Shown here piece by piece: positions 17,243-25,778 of a stretch of DNA of 64,000 nucleotides. Source of the stretch: CBDBND01 sp965262665 (lineage in GTDB: Bacteria > Pseudomonadota > Alphaproteobacteria > Rhodospirillales > Rhodospirillaceae); assembly GCA_965262665.1 (NCBI GenBank), contig CBDHFR010000001.1:1-64000 (forward strand). The letters run 5' to 3'. The notes beneath the pieces were generated by a model. The model was not told the DNA's origin, did not search any database, and saw nothing but the letters and a program-made list of their open reading frames with translations. Numbering within the stretch: the first letter of the stretch is position 1; every line of letters starts with the position of its first letter. Position numbers and translations under genes: made by a program.

Positions 17243-19507
17243 GATACCCGGTCGTCGCTAGCCCATTTGCAGCCGACGGCGTTGTTTATTGATGGTGTGT
17301 TTGCCTTGGACGGCGCTAACGTCATCAACATCCAGGACCTGGAGCGAGTCGAGATCATCAAGGGCCCACAGTCGGCCTTCTTCGGCCGCAACACATTTGC
17401 CGGGGCCATCAACTACATCACCAAGACGCCGAGCTTGGAAGATTTCGAGATGGAGGTCGATGCCTCGGCGGAGACCTACGATCAGTTTGAAACGAGCCTA
17501 ATGGCTTCTATTCCCATCGTGGACGGTAAGTGGGCATTACAGGTCAATACGCGCCTATACAGCCGGGGCGGTCAATGGACGGCGACAGATGGCGGCAAGC
17601 TGGGTAGTGAATCGTCCAGTTCCATTTCAGGCGTCGTGTATGGCGAACGGAGCGACCGTTTGTCCGTCAAACTGCGCGCCTATTATCAGAAAGATAACGA
17701 TGGCCCGGCAGCCCGGGCGTTTATCAGCGGCCAGATGGCCGATAGGTGCTCCGGTAAGTCAGTTCAAGGCTTGGATAACGACGGCAACTCCACCACCTTG
17801 ACACCGCAGTTTTTTATCTGCGGGAAACTCCCTGAGTTGGGCGCCCCCGGCACGCGGCCTATTTCGTCAGAAACGAGCTTGCGGCCGTCCCTGTTTGCCA
17901 CCACGCGCTTTTTCTTCAATTCAATCACCCAAACAGGATCGGTCACCTCGGCGCCTGACCTTTTGATTACGGACCTCATCCAGCAGCAATATATCGCGGG
18001 AGTTCCCGAGTTGAAGGGTTATGGAATCAACCGCAACAACATCCGTCTATCTGCAAACGTCGACTACGAATTCAAGAATGGTTACGCTGTAACACTTCTC
18101 GGCGGTTACAACGACATGGAAACCAACTTTGTCATCGACTTCGACCAAACCGACGTTCAAAGCTGGTATGTGAACGACCCCAAGACGGGTGAAGACTTCA
18201 GCGCCGAAATTCGGTTGCTTTCGCCTCAGGAAGAGAAGCTCCGCTGGTTGGTCGGTGCCACCTACTATGACCAAGAATTCATCACCCACGGTGGGGGCGG
18301 ATATGCCATCACAGCCTGTTTCAACTTCTTCGGTATTCCTGGCGGTCCCTGTGGTGCCGGTCCGGGCATCTTCACACTGCCGCTGACCAGCGGTGACGAG
18401 GCCAAAGTGTGGGGTATCTATGCGTCTGCGTCCTATGACATTTCCGATCAGTTCACCATCGACGTAGAGGGGCGGTATCTGGAAGACGAACGCACCACGG
18501 GCCTGCAAGCAGGTGCAGAAATCCTGCAAAACATCGAGACCTACAAGCAGTGGACCCCACGCATTATTGTGAGCTACCAGCCTGCAGACGATACCAACTT
18601 CTACCTGCAGGCATCACGGGGGGCGTTGCCAGGCCGTGTAAACGGCCTAATTGCAATCTGCAGCGATGGGGAGTTCCTCGTGCCATGGGTGAGCACTGTT
18701 ACCGGCATGCCCAGTACGGCATCGGAGTGTCAGCAGTTCCAGGATGCTTTGGGTGGTGAGTTGATAGGGTCGACGCCTTCGCAGAGACTGAACGCCGTGG
18801 AGTTGGGTTGGAAGCAGGTTCTTCAAGACGGACGTTTCCGCTTCAACCTAACCGGCTAGTACTACGAATGGAAAAACCAGCCCGCCTCGGTTTCCGTCCA
18901 GTTCTTCCGTGACGCGGAAGACCCCGCCGACCGCGACCGTATTTCCAACGTTGCGCCCAACACCCTCAGTGTGACCGTATCCGGCAGTTCGGAGTTGTGG
19001 GGCGTTGAGTTTGAAAGCTCAGCTATTCTGACTGATGGGTGGGACGCAACTCTGAATGTGGCGTGGAGTGATAATCAATACACGGAGTTCACCAGTACAT
19101 CCTATGTGGGCATCATCGGCACCACCAACTTCAAGGGCCGCAACGTTCCGCGTTATCCGAAATGGATGGCGAATCTATCCTCTACTTATACGCAGCCCCT
19201 CACTAATACCTGGGACTGGTACATTCGCGGCGACATCCTTTACCAGGGCAAGACCTTCGCCGATCTGGGCAATCTGGCACAGCGCGATGACTACATGTTG
19301 GTCCATGCTCGCCTTGGCATCCTGCGGGAGAATATGCGCGTTGAACTCTTTGTCCGCAATCTGTTCGATGAAAAAGGCTGGGCTGGGGCCCAACGGGCTG
19401 TGGACTTTACCGTTCAGGGTAATTTCAATTTCCTCAACTTCCATGGCATTAACGTAGTACCGCCGGACAAGAGGACGTTTGGAATTCGTACCAATATTTC
19501 ATTCTAA
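17243..19507 (+). pseudogene. TonB-dependent receptor, 5' truncated with in-frame stop
   Basis: This is the remnant of an outer-membrane TonB-dependent receptor. The plug domain survives from TALFIDGVFALDGANV and LERVEIIKGPQSAFFGRNT (about 17270-17400), followed by a beta-barrel with many aromatic-ended strands and the C-terminal TNISF. The signal peptide, TonB box and first plug strands are gone, replaced by IS21 DNA. A TAG at 18857-18859 interrupts FNLTG-stop-YYEWKN; the frame is otherwise continuous to the TAA at 19507. It probably served uptake for the neighbouring catabolic genes. Confidence 0.9.
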
Positions 19508-19517
19508 GCTGAATACG

Positions 19518-19541
19518 TGTCTTTCCCGAAAACCTTATCCG
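19518..19541. repeat. Solo left end of the palindromic repeat family
   Basis: TGTCTTTCCCGAAAACCTTA at 19518 matches the left arm of the dispersed palindromic elements. A weak partner, AAGGAAAGGGACA, occurs about 115 bases downstream (19633-19645), so this could be a diverged 128-bp copy. It follows the TonB receptor stop by 10 bases. Confidence 0.5.
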
Positions 19542-19724
19542 CTGGTATTCGTGATGCAATCCACCCAGATGTTCACACCTTGAGATGGTGCCGACCCGCA
19601 CGGTAGGACGCGAAACCGGTGAATCCTCTTCTAAGGAAAGGGACAACGGTACAAGCAAGGCCATACAAACAAATAAGATCGGACAGTTGTGCCTAACATT
19701 CATATGGCCTGCTCGGCACACAAG

Positions 19725-19756
19725 AAAAACCCCACCCCGGTGTCCCAGGGCGGGGT
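19725..19756 (-). terminator. Rho-independent terminator of the methyltransferase operon
   Basis: On the minus strand ACCCCGCCCTGG pairs with CCGGGGTGGGGT around a GACA loop (12-bp stem with two wobble pairs) and is followed at once by TTTTT. It lies 30 bases past the stop of the exported methyltransferase gene. Confidence 0.85.
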
Positions 19757-19786
19757 CAGAAACGCAATTGCGTGAATGGGTTGCGC

Positions 19787-20992
19787 TTAGGCTTTCTTGA
19801 TGGCGTGTCGGATACCAAAACCAGGCAGTACGGCCTTTGCTTCCTTGTTCATGGTGAAGCCAGCGTTTTCCAATTCGCCTTCGAAGTCGAGAGTATGGAA
19901 CTCGCGGCTCCAGACTTCGTTGTTCCAGCGATGGTCCCACCACCGGCGATACTGACCGTAGGCTCGGCCTTTGTCGCCACCGGAGCGGAAGTCGATGGGG
20001 TAGAAGTATCCGCTCGGGCGCGTAACCCGAAACGCCTCTGCAATCATGGCGCGGCTGGCGTCTTGGGTCAGTTCGTGGTGAATAATGTAGGAGGTGACGA
20101 TGTCGAAGTGCTCATCGGGGAACTTAGTGTCCTCCCCCAAACGCTGAGCAAAGTTGACATTAACGCCTAGGTCGCGGGCGCGCATGTGGGCGTAGCGGAC
20201 CATCGGCCCACCAACGTCAATGCCCCAAACCTCCGCATCAGGGAAGCGTTCAGCCATCGCCGTGGTGAGTTGGCCAGTGCCGCAGCCCACGACGAGGATT
20301 CGCTTGACTTCTCCATCATCCGGCAGCGGCATGCGTTCAGCAACACCGATATGAATTTGGTCCTGCTCATTGTCGCCGATGGCGCCGACATAGAAGCTGT
20401 TGGTGCCGTAATGATAGAGGTGACCGGCAAATTCATCACCGACATAACCCCCCGGCTGAATATGGATTTCATGTTTGGTATATTTGGGGATGTCCATATC
20501 CGGGTTGAGTTCCAGCGTGCCAGGACCCTGGTTGTCGGCCTCTTCCATTTCAGCGATGTATTTATCCGCGTGCTCATGAAAGTGATCTTGAAGGATCTTC
20601 CAGGTGATTTGCTGGTTGCTGATCCAGGTACGGCCACTGGTTTGAACGAGGGCATCGTCTTCAACAAGCTCTAACACCTTTTCCATGGAGTAGTCGCCCT
20701 TTGGATCGAGCCCGTTGTCCTCAAGGATTTTTTCGATCCGGTTGTTGGCGATCCGGTTGAACTGGCCATGGAATTTGCGGAAACCGGTGACGAAGTCGTG
20801 TTTGCTTTCCAAGTCCAGTTCCGGGAGACGTTCGAGACGGCCTTTTGAGCCGCGTGGTTCAACATCACCCGTCGGCGTCTTGTTGACGTAGGTGTAGTCC
20901 GTAGCGGCTTGCGCTTTACGTCCGCCGAAGGCGGCGCCGACGAAGGAGCCGACAGCCACCGTCGCGGCGAAGAGGGAACGGCGATCTAGCAT
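19787..20992 (-). CDS. Class I SAM-dependent methyltransferase with twin-arginine-type signal
   Basis: The 401-residue protein has two parts. The N-terminus is LDRRSLFAATVAVGSFVGAA with a cut-like site near AQA, a good Tat or Sec signal. The C-terminal half is a Rossmann methyltransferase with the SAM motif VVGCGTG at 234-240, an acidic WGIDVGG strand and an FDIVTSYIIHHEL motif IV region. A long unrecognised helical segment joins them. It is the second gene of an operon with the 116-residue gene 28 bases upstream, and a strong terminator follows. The substrate is unknown; location outside the cytoplasm would be odd because SAM is not normally present there. Confidence 0.8.
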   Translation of the reverse strand: MLDRRSLFAATVAVGSFVGAAFGGRKAQAATDYTYVNKTPTGDVEPRGSKGRLERLPELDLESKHDFVTGFRKFHGQFNRIANNRIEKILEDNGLDPKGDYSMEKVLELVEDDALVQTSGRTWISNQQITWKILQDHFHEHADKYIAEMEEADNQGPGTLELNPDMDIPKYTKHEIHIQPGGYVGDEFAGHLYHYGTNSFYVGAIGDNEQDQIHIGVAERMPLPDDGEVKRILVVGCGTGQLTTAMAERFPDAEVWGIDVGGPMVRYAHMRARDLGVNVNFAQRLGEDTKFPDEHFDIVTSYIIHHELTQDASRAMIAEAFRVTRPSGYFYPIDFRSGGDKGRAYGQYRRWWDHRWNNEVWSREFHTLDFEGELENAGFTMNKEAKAVLPGFGIRHAIKKA

Positions 20993-21020
20993 GGGTGTTT
21001 CTCCTTAACTCGGCGAGGGT

Positions 21021-21371
21021 TTACTTGTTGTCCCGTTGGAAGGCGGCGGAGACGGGGAGGTCGCCTTCGCGCAACAGCGGCGAATAGGTCAGATCAATGA
21101 ACCGGTCCCGGTCCTTCTGCCATTCGGCTTCCTGTTCCGCCGTCGGCATGTACTTCTCGATCATCGCGTTGGTCACGCCTTTGTCTTCCAACAAAGCTTC
21201 CACAACCTTCATCCGGCGGCGGTTCGACCACACCTCGGCCCCGAGGGCGATCAGGCTGGTCATCATGTTGTCGAGGATCGGGTTGCCCAGAAAGACAGCC
21301 CGCTCGACGTCGGACGGTATAAAGTCAGATGCATAGGTCGGACGGTCGGTCTTCAACTTCGTGGTGGCCAT
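21021..21371 (-). CDS. Conserved-looking hypothetical protein
   Basis: I chose ATG 21371 because CAGGAG lies 10 bases upstream; the result is 116 residues. The protein is charged and mostly helical, with DVERAVFLGNPILDNMMTSL and a basic SNRRRMKVVEALLEDKGV helix, and no membrane segment or signal. It precedes the exported methyltransferase by 28 bases and shares its terminator, so it may be a cytoplasmic partner. I do not recognise the family. Confidence 0.6.
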   Translation of the reverse strand: MATTKLKTDRPTYASDFIPSDVERAVFLGNPILDNMMTSLIALGAEVWSNRRRMKVVEALLEDKGVTNAMIEKYMPTAEQEAEWQKDRDRFIDLTYSPLLREGDLPVSAAFQRDNK

Positions 21372-21419
21372 CGGTGGAAGTCTCCTGAATAAACTTGGTC
21401 TTAAACCCATATAGGGCCG

Positions 21420-21914
21420 AAGCGAAGGATTTTAAAGCACAGCGGTGTCCTGCAACAGTCTGAAATCTCTTGCAGCGCCCTGATTTTCGCTTGCCTGATT
21501 GATAGTTGCCTGCTGGTCCTAATCCTTCCCGAAAACCTTATCCGCCGTTTATATGGACGCCCCCCGATGGCAAGGACAGATTTGGTGTTTCGGAACAGTC
21601 AGGTTGCAGTCTTATATCCGGCCTGTTTATGCAGGGCTTGTTCCTGCTGGCCCTGATGGAATCTGCTGACCCGCGCCTCATTTCTTCTTCGGCGGGCTCG
21701 TGGCCCGACGGCGGATGCAGGCTTGGCGGGTCGCGGTCTGACCTATTTGCCATCACACCTTGTCGTACCTTGCGCAAACGGAAGGGAAAGGACAGCAAAA
21801 ACCTTTTCCTGATGAAACGGTTTATTGCATCGGCGAAGAAAACGTAAGTGCCGTTCAGGCCGCTGTCTGAGTGACGGCTGGTACCGTATCCCGCTCATGC
21901 ATCCGAATCACCGC
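21420..21914. other. Intergenic stretch without a supported gene
   Basis: Apart from one solo palindromic-repeat end at 21520-21545 I see no gene, RNA or further repeat. The longest open frame on the plus strand (21506-21847) has no ribosome site and unlikely composition. Confidence 0.6.
21520..21545. repeat. Solo left end of the palindromic repeat family
   Basis: CCTTCCCGAAAACCTTATCC matches the left arm of the family closely; no right arm follows nearby. It lies in the spacer between the methyltransferase operon and a small hypothetical gene. Confidence 0.6.
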
Positions 21915-22154
21915 TTACAACACGTACTGCGGTGAAAGATCGGGGCGCACCGTTACGACGGCATCTGCCGCTAATCGGCATTGATCCACATAATCCCGCC
22001 CTGCGGCCCGGGCCATGGAGATCACCCGGGAGACAATACCCTGAACATCTTTGAGCATTTTGTCTTCAATTTGCTTGGGCGTAACAAAGGGAATCGCCGA
22101 CTGAATGGCGACCGATCCGTCTTCGTTGGCTAAACCTGTGCTGATCTGGTTCAT
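21915..22154 (-). CDS. Small hypothetical protein, 79 residues
   Basis: The frame starts MNQISTGLANEDGSVAIQSA and is balanced in composition, with a central amphipathic helix (KQIEDKMLKDVQGIVSRVIS) and no signal or membrane segment. No strong ribosome site is visible. It lies alone between a repeat end and an IS630 element. I do not recognise it; chance is possible. Confidence 0.4.
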   Translation of the reverse strand: MNQISTGLANEDGSVAIQSAIPFVTPKQIEDKMLKDVQGIVSRVISMARAAGRDYVDQCRLAADAVVTVRPDLSPQYVL

Positions 22155-22274
22155 CGTGTTACCGTTTTGACCAATTTATTGTAGGTAGCGGCAACCGCGA
22201 CACAAGATGTCGGGACCTGTTTGGCTCATTGTGGCGAGTCGCGCCAGTTGATGCCGAATCGAAAAGAAGAGCTA

Positions 22275-22963
22275 GAGCAGATTCAATTTAGTCCCGATCA
22301 TATCCGGCGGCGGCGAAGTAGTTTTCGCATTCGGTTGAGGTGAAGGCGTCGATGGCGTCGGCAATGGCGTCCCACAGGTCGTCGACGGTTCTGGCGGCGG
22401 CCTTTCTCAGGAGCGCCTTGAGTTTGGCGAAGGCCATCTCGATCGGGTTGCAGTCGGGACTGTAGGGCGGCAGATACAGCAGGGTTGCGCCGGCGGCTTC
22501 GATGGCCTGGCGGATGCCAGCGACCTTGTGGGCGGGCAGGTTGGCCATGACGACGCTGTCTCCGGGGTCGAGTTCGGGTACCAGGACCCGTTCCACATAG
22601 GCCTTGAAGGCAGCCCCATGCATCGGCCCGTCGAGGAGCATCGGGGCCGCCAGGCCCCGGAGAGGCGCAAGCCGGCGGTCAACGTGGTGGTCTTCCAATG
22701 GCCATGGGGTATGGCGGTCGGGCTCGATCGATCCCGTCTCGCGCCAGCGCCGGCGCCAGTGGATCGCCGTCGCTGGCGCGACACGAAAACGCGCCGCGGC
22801 CCCCCGTGCAGACAGACCCCCAGTGATCGCCTCGACGACCCGCCGCCGAAGATCATTCCCGTAACAATGCCCCATGTCTGACTCCCAAATCGCCTCGGGA
22901 TATAGAATCATGGAGTGGGACGCTTGGAAATCCCCTTCGATTCACAATTCGGTCAAACCGCTC
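22275..22963 (-). mobile_element. IS630-family element type B, copy 1, internally deleted
   Basis: The ends are GAGCAGATTCAATTTAGTCC and, inverted, GAGCGGTTTGACCGAATTG, flanked by TA on both sides (22273-22274 and 22964-22965), the TA duplication of IS630 elements. The transposase frame (22288-22875, beginning MGHCYGNDLRRRVVEA) joins the N-terminal HTH directly to the C-terminal domain. About 361 bp present in the copy at 52570 are missing between two CCGCCA hexamers, removing the first catalytic Asp region (IFIDQTG). NPIEMAFAKLK carries the Glu. Confidence 0.9.
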
Positions 22964-22965
22964 TA

Positions 22966-23433
22966 GATCTTCCGAATCGGCATTTTGGCGGCGAACGCTA
23001 ACCTGTCTGAAATAAATGCCTATGGACCGGCTTGAGGGTGTACGTGTTAGACCTCCGCTCCTCCTGAGGCAGTGCGAGGATGTACACCACAAGCAGGGAA
23101 AAGAGGTTAGTTACGAGACCATGCGGGCGTAGTGGAATAGATTCAATCCAATGATTACGGTGTCAATCATGATGTAGTCCGCCGAGGCGTTTACTAACTG
23201 AAATAGTGATCGCTCACTCGATGGGACGCCGAAGTATTGTGTCTCTTTTAAGGAAAGATGCACTCGGTCAGGATTGGACACCTAAGCAAACCAACACTGA
23301 AACCTGATCCCGAGGTAAGATATTGTCAGCAACAATTGTTGCGATGCCCTAGATGCGGCCACAAATGCCAGGAAGAATGATTTAGCAAGCTGCATCATCC
23401 CCGCAGGGTTATAGACGTTGCACACTTAAGCTA
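22966..23433. other. Intergenic stretch without a supported gene
   Basis: I see no gene, RNA or repeat in this 468-base stretch. Base composition is mixed and stop codons are frequent in all frames. Confidence 0.55.
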
Positions 23434-23532
23434 ACCGGATAAGGCTCTCGGGAAGGACTGGCGTCGGCTTGCTGCTTGACAGTTCTCAATTATAGTTTCT
23501 GCAGGTCCGACCCAGTGAGTCTGACAATGCCG
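23434..23532. repeat. Composite scar: palindromic-repeat right arm plus IS6-type end
   Basis: CCGGATAAGGCTCTCGGGAA at 23434 is the right arm of the palindromic family. It runs through a spacer of about 40 bases into CTCAATTATAGTTTCTGCAG and ends in GAGTCTGACAATGCC, an IS6-type terminus. The same order with similar spacer occurs at 24459-24555, so the whole block was copied or inherited as one unit. Confidence 0.6.
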
Positions 23533-23607
23533 AAGGGACACCCCTATAATCGTTTGAGAATAGGCTTTTCGGTAGGGGGTAGTTTTGAGAAAAGTGGCAC
23601 TGGATAG

Positions 23608-23850
23608 CTATTCGATTCCGTGTCGGTGCATGATGCGGCGGACGGCAGTCCTGGACCACTTGCCTCTTCGCCACTTGCCGCGACGGCCTGGCGGGAGTTC
23701 GTAAAGGTCAAGCAGGAACGAGAGACGGCGCAAGCTTACGCCTTCGTCGCGCGCGCCGCGGATAATCGGAAGCACTCTCGCGTCATGCACAGCAACCTTG
23801 GCTGCAATCACAACCCTGGCCGCGCGCCCTCTTTTTTCTTGTGTGCCCAT
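23608..23850 (-). pseudogene. Possible serine-recombinase C-terminal fragment
   Basis: The 80-residue frame has RVLPIIRGARDEGVSLRRLS followed by GKWSRTAVRRIMHRHG. This resembles the end of the recombinase domain of large serine recombinases, where a helix with a Ser-Leu-Arg turn precedes GGxWS..TVRRIL. No catalytic domain is near. Identification rests on this short pattern only. Confidence 0.35.
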
Positions 23851-24049
23851 GAGCGGTCTTCAAGGTGCTCTCGTTCGTATGCTTTTCCTGTGTTTTATAT
23901 CCGGATTCGACTATACGACACAAGTTAAGGTGCTTTTTCCGAGGGGATTTTACTTCTCTACATAATCCTCAAAAGTAATGTAGCCGCTTGAACGTCGGGC
24001 AGATGAGATTGCGCTTTACCGGCCCCGCACGATTGACACCTAATCTGCA

Positions 24050-24124
24050 CCTTCCGAAAACTTCATCCGCCTAAACTGGGTATAAGGTGTCTATGACTCT
24101 GTGTGGATGGGGTTTTCAGAAGGG
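24050..24124. repeat. Palindromic repeat element, subfamily 1
   Basis: Arms CCTTCCGAAAACTTCATCC (24050-24068) and GGATGGGGTTTTCAGAAGG (24105-24123) flank a centre with CTAAACTGGG and CTCTGTGTGG that resembles the copies at 12089 and 32200. Length is about 75 bp. Confidence 0.7.
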
Positions 24125-24408
24125 ATAGGCATTGGCCCAGACCAACCGCTTCAAGTGCAGGATTGCGATCCCATGGAGGCGCCTGAAATCCGCTGTGGGA
24201 ACCACAAAAAGGTCAACGGCTGCAATGGCCTCTTAATGATTGTTAATGAACGTCCTCCAGCCTTGTCCGGTTGGCCGGTCATGCCGTTGGAGATACTTGC
24301 TCACTGTCCATTGGGATACGTCAAAGCCCAACATAGGCAATTCACCGTGGATACGCGGTGCACCCCAAAGAGGGTTATCCCGCGCCATAGCCTTCAGGTC
24401 CCGGTGTA
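24125..24408 (-). pseudogene. Integrase-type transposase fragment
   Basis: On the minus strand, DNA at 24320-24400 reads the same HGELPMLGFDV-like and NPLWGAPRIHGE region as the relics at 4294 and 24815, followed by a short piece of the next domain with frame breaks. It is bounded by palindromic repeats at both sides. It is a non-functional piece. Confidence 0.65.
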
Positions 24409-24555
24409 CCTTTCGAAAACCTTATCCATACCCTGACGGTTTGCATCATGGAGATCGGTGGATAAAGTTTTTGGGAAGGACAGGCGCCAACTTACTGCCT
24501 AATAGCTCTCAATTGCAGGTTCTTCAGATCCGAGCTATTTAGTCTGACAATGCCC
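24409..24555. repeat. Palindromic repeat element (subfamily 2) joined to IS6-type end
   Basis: The palindromic part has arms CCTTTCGAAAACCTTATCCA (24409-24428) and TGGATAAAGTTTTTGGGAAG (24459-24478), with a centre GCATCATGGAGATCGG like the copy at 25354. It continues through GACAGGCGCCAACTTACTGC to AGTCTGACAATGCC, the same composite scar as at 23434-23532. Confidence 0.7.
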
Positions 24556-24577
24556 TACAGCACTTTAAATCAACTCA

Positions 24578-24787
24578 TCAATTTGGTCGGCGCGGTGTTC
24601 CAGATTCCCTAAACTGTATCTGTGATGCTTGATCTTCACTGCGCTTGAGAATACCACGCTCAAGCAATTGCTGCCGCATTTGCAGCATGGCTTCAGTGGC
24701 ATGGGCAAACCCTTCAATGGGAAAGATTACCCTTTGTTTGAATTTGGGTTTTAAACGTCCCTGTTCGTCTTTTTCATTCTCTGCCAT
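24578..24787 (-). CDS. Small hypothetical protein, 69 residues
   Basis: ATG 24787 opens a charged frame beginning MAENEKDEQGRLKPKFKQRV with an amphipathic helix HATEAMLQMRQQLLERG. It has no signal or membrane segment. The start lies inside a 23-bp tandem duplication that borders an IS relic. It could be the intact start of an older gene or noise; I do not recognise it. Confidence 0.35.
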   Translation of the reverse strand: MAENEKDEQGRLKPKFKQRVIFPIEGFAHATEAMLQMRQQLLERGILKRSEDQASQIQFRESGTPRRPN

Positions 24788-24825
24788 GGTCAAGGGACCG
24801 CCTCTGCCATGGTCAAGGGACCGCG
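24780..24825. repeat. 23-bp tandem duplication at an IS junction
   Basis: Two copies of a 23-bp unit (CTGCCATGGTCAAGGGACCG and flanks) lie side by side at 24780-24802 and 24803-24825 with one mismatch at the end. The second copy runs into the integrase-type transposase relic. Confidence 0.8.
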
Positions 24826-25203
24826 CCGGCTGGCCGCCGAGAACATCGCTTTGCGACATCAGGTCTCGGTCTTGAGGCGTAAGCATGCTGGCCGGGTTCG
24901 GCTTTCGCGGCTGGACCGTATCTTTCTGACATGGCTGACACGGCTTTATCCGTCGGTTCTCGACGCCATAGTGATCGTCCAGCCCGAGACCGTTCTGCGT
25001 TGGCACAGCACGGTTTCCGGGCCCTGTGGCGCTGGAAATCGCTCAATTTGGGTGGGCGCCCGGTCATAGACAGGGACCTGAAGCAACTGATCAAGTCAAT
25101 GGCACGGGACAATCCTCTTTGGGGTGCGCCGCGTATCCACGGTGAATTGCTCAAGTTGGGTTTTGAGCGCTGGAAATTCACTAAAGCCTCAACCAGCCAA
25201 TAG
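24815..25203 (+). pseudogene. Integrase-type transposase, N-terminal half, frameshifted
   Basis: RRLAAENIALRHQVSVLRRK, then RVRLSRLDRIFLTWL and IVIVQPETVLRWH give the N-terminal part of an IS481/IS3-like transposase. A frameshift near 25015 moves GFRALWRWKS and DNPLWGAPRIHGELLKLGFE into another frame, and the protein then ends at 25201. The catalytic domain is absent. This is the longest surviving N-terminus of the three relics. Confidence 0.75.
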
Positions 25204-25353
25204 TGGCCTTATACCCGATTGATAATAAACGATAATTTAGGGTCACCGTCCATGGTGCAGGTTATTCCCTATACGAACCCATTTTATCCGTAAGCAAACA
25301 GCAAGCGGATTCAATCTAACTCCAGCGCATCCCTGCGCGTCGCTGTCGGTGAT

Positions 25354-25430
25354 CCCTTGCGAAAACCTCATCCACACCTGGACTGTGTACACCATGAAGA
25401 TCGGCGGATAAGGTTTTCGGGAAGGACAGG
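25354..25430. repeat. Palindromic repeat element, subfamily 2
   Basis: This is the cleanest copy: arms CCCTTGCGAAAACCTCATCC (25354-25373) and GGATAAGGTTTTCGGGAAGG (25406-25425), followed by ACAGG. The centre TGTACACCATGAAGATCGG matches the copy at 24409. Length is 77 bp. Confidence 0.8.
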
Positions 25431-25653
25431 CGTCACAGCACGGCTTCTTAACGGTTAACTCTATACAACCATATTTTTATCTTTAAGGAACTGTATTCAA
25501 CCCACCGACCATTTCAGAATTCCTATACAGATTATATTGATCTGCTCGGCCCCCCTGATCTGAACAGGCCGATAAGAAGACAGCAAACACGGCTAAGCTA
25601 ATCTTTCGCATTCACTCACCTCTTGATGATTACGTTTAATTAGATATGAAAAA

Positions 25654-25705
25654 TGACCTGCTCTCAGTTCGTCCCTCATCCATAACGGGAGTCTGTGGGG
25701 TTGAA
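25654..25705. repeat. Solo end of an IS3-family element
   Basis: About 52 bases starting TGACCTGCTCTCAGTTCGTC match the terminal segment of the IS3 fragment at 29839. No transposase is attached. Confidence 0.65.
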
Positions 25706-25778
25706 CGGCTTCAATTGATTAAGGATTATTTTTGGTTCCGTTTATCCCGCGCGATTCACTAATGTCATAATCAAGTTA

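Larger units (their letters stand above)
25204..25778. other. Intergenic stretch holding repeat relics only
   Basis: It contains a complete palindromic element (25354-25430) and a solo IS3-type end (25654-25705). The rest is AT-rich, and I see no gene or RNA in it. Confidence 0.6.

Noticed and set aside
21506..21847. 113-codon plus-strand frame after the methyltransferase operon
   Set aside because: It starts within a repeat end, is rich in Ser/Pro/Arg without pattern, and has no ribosome site.
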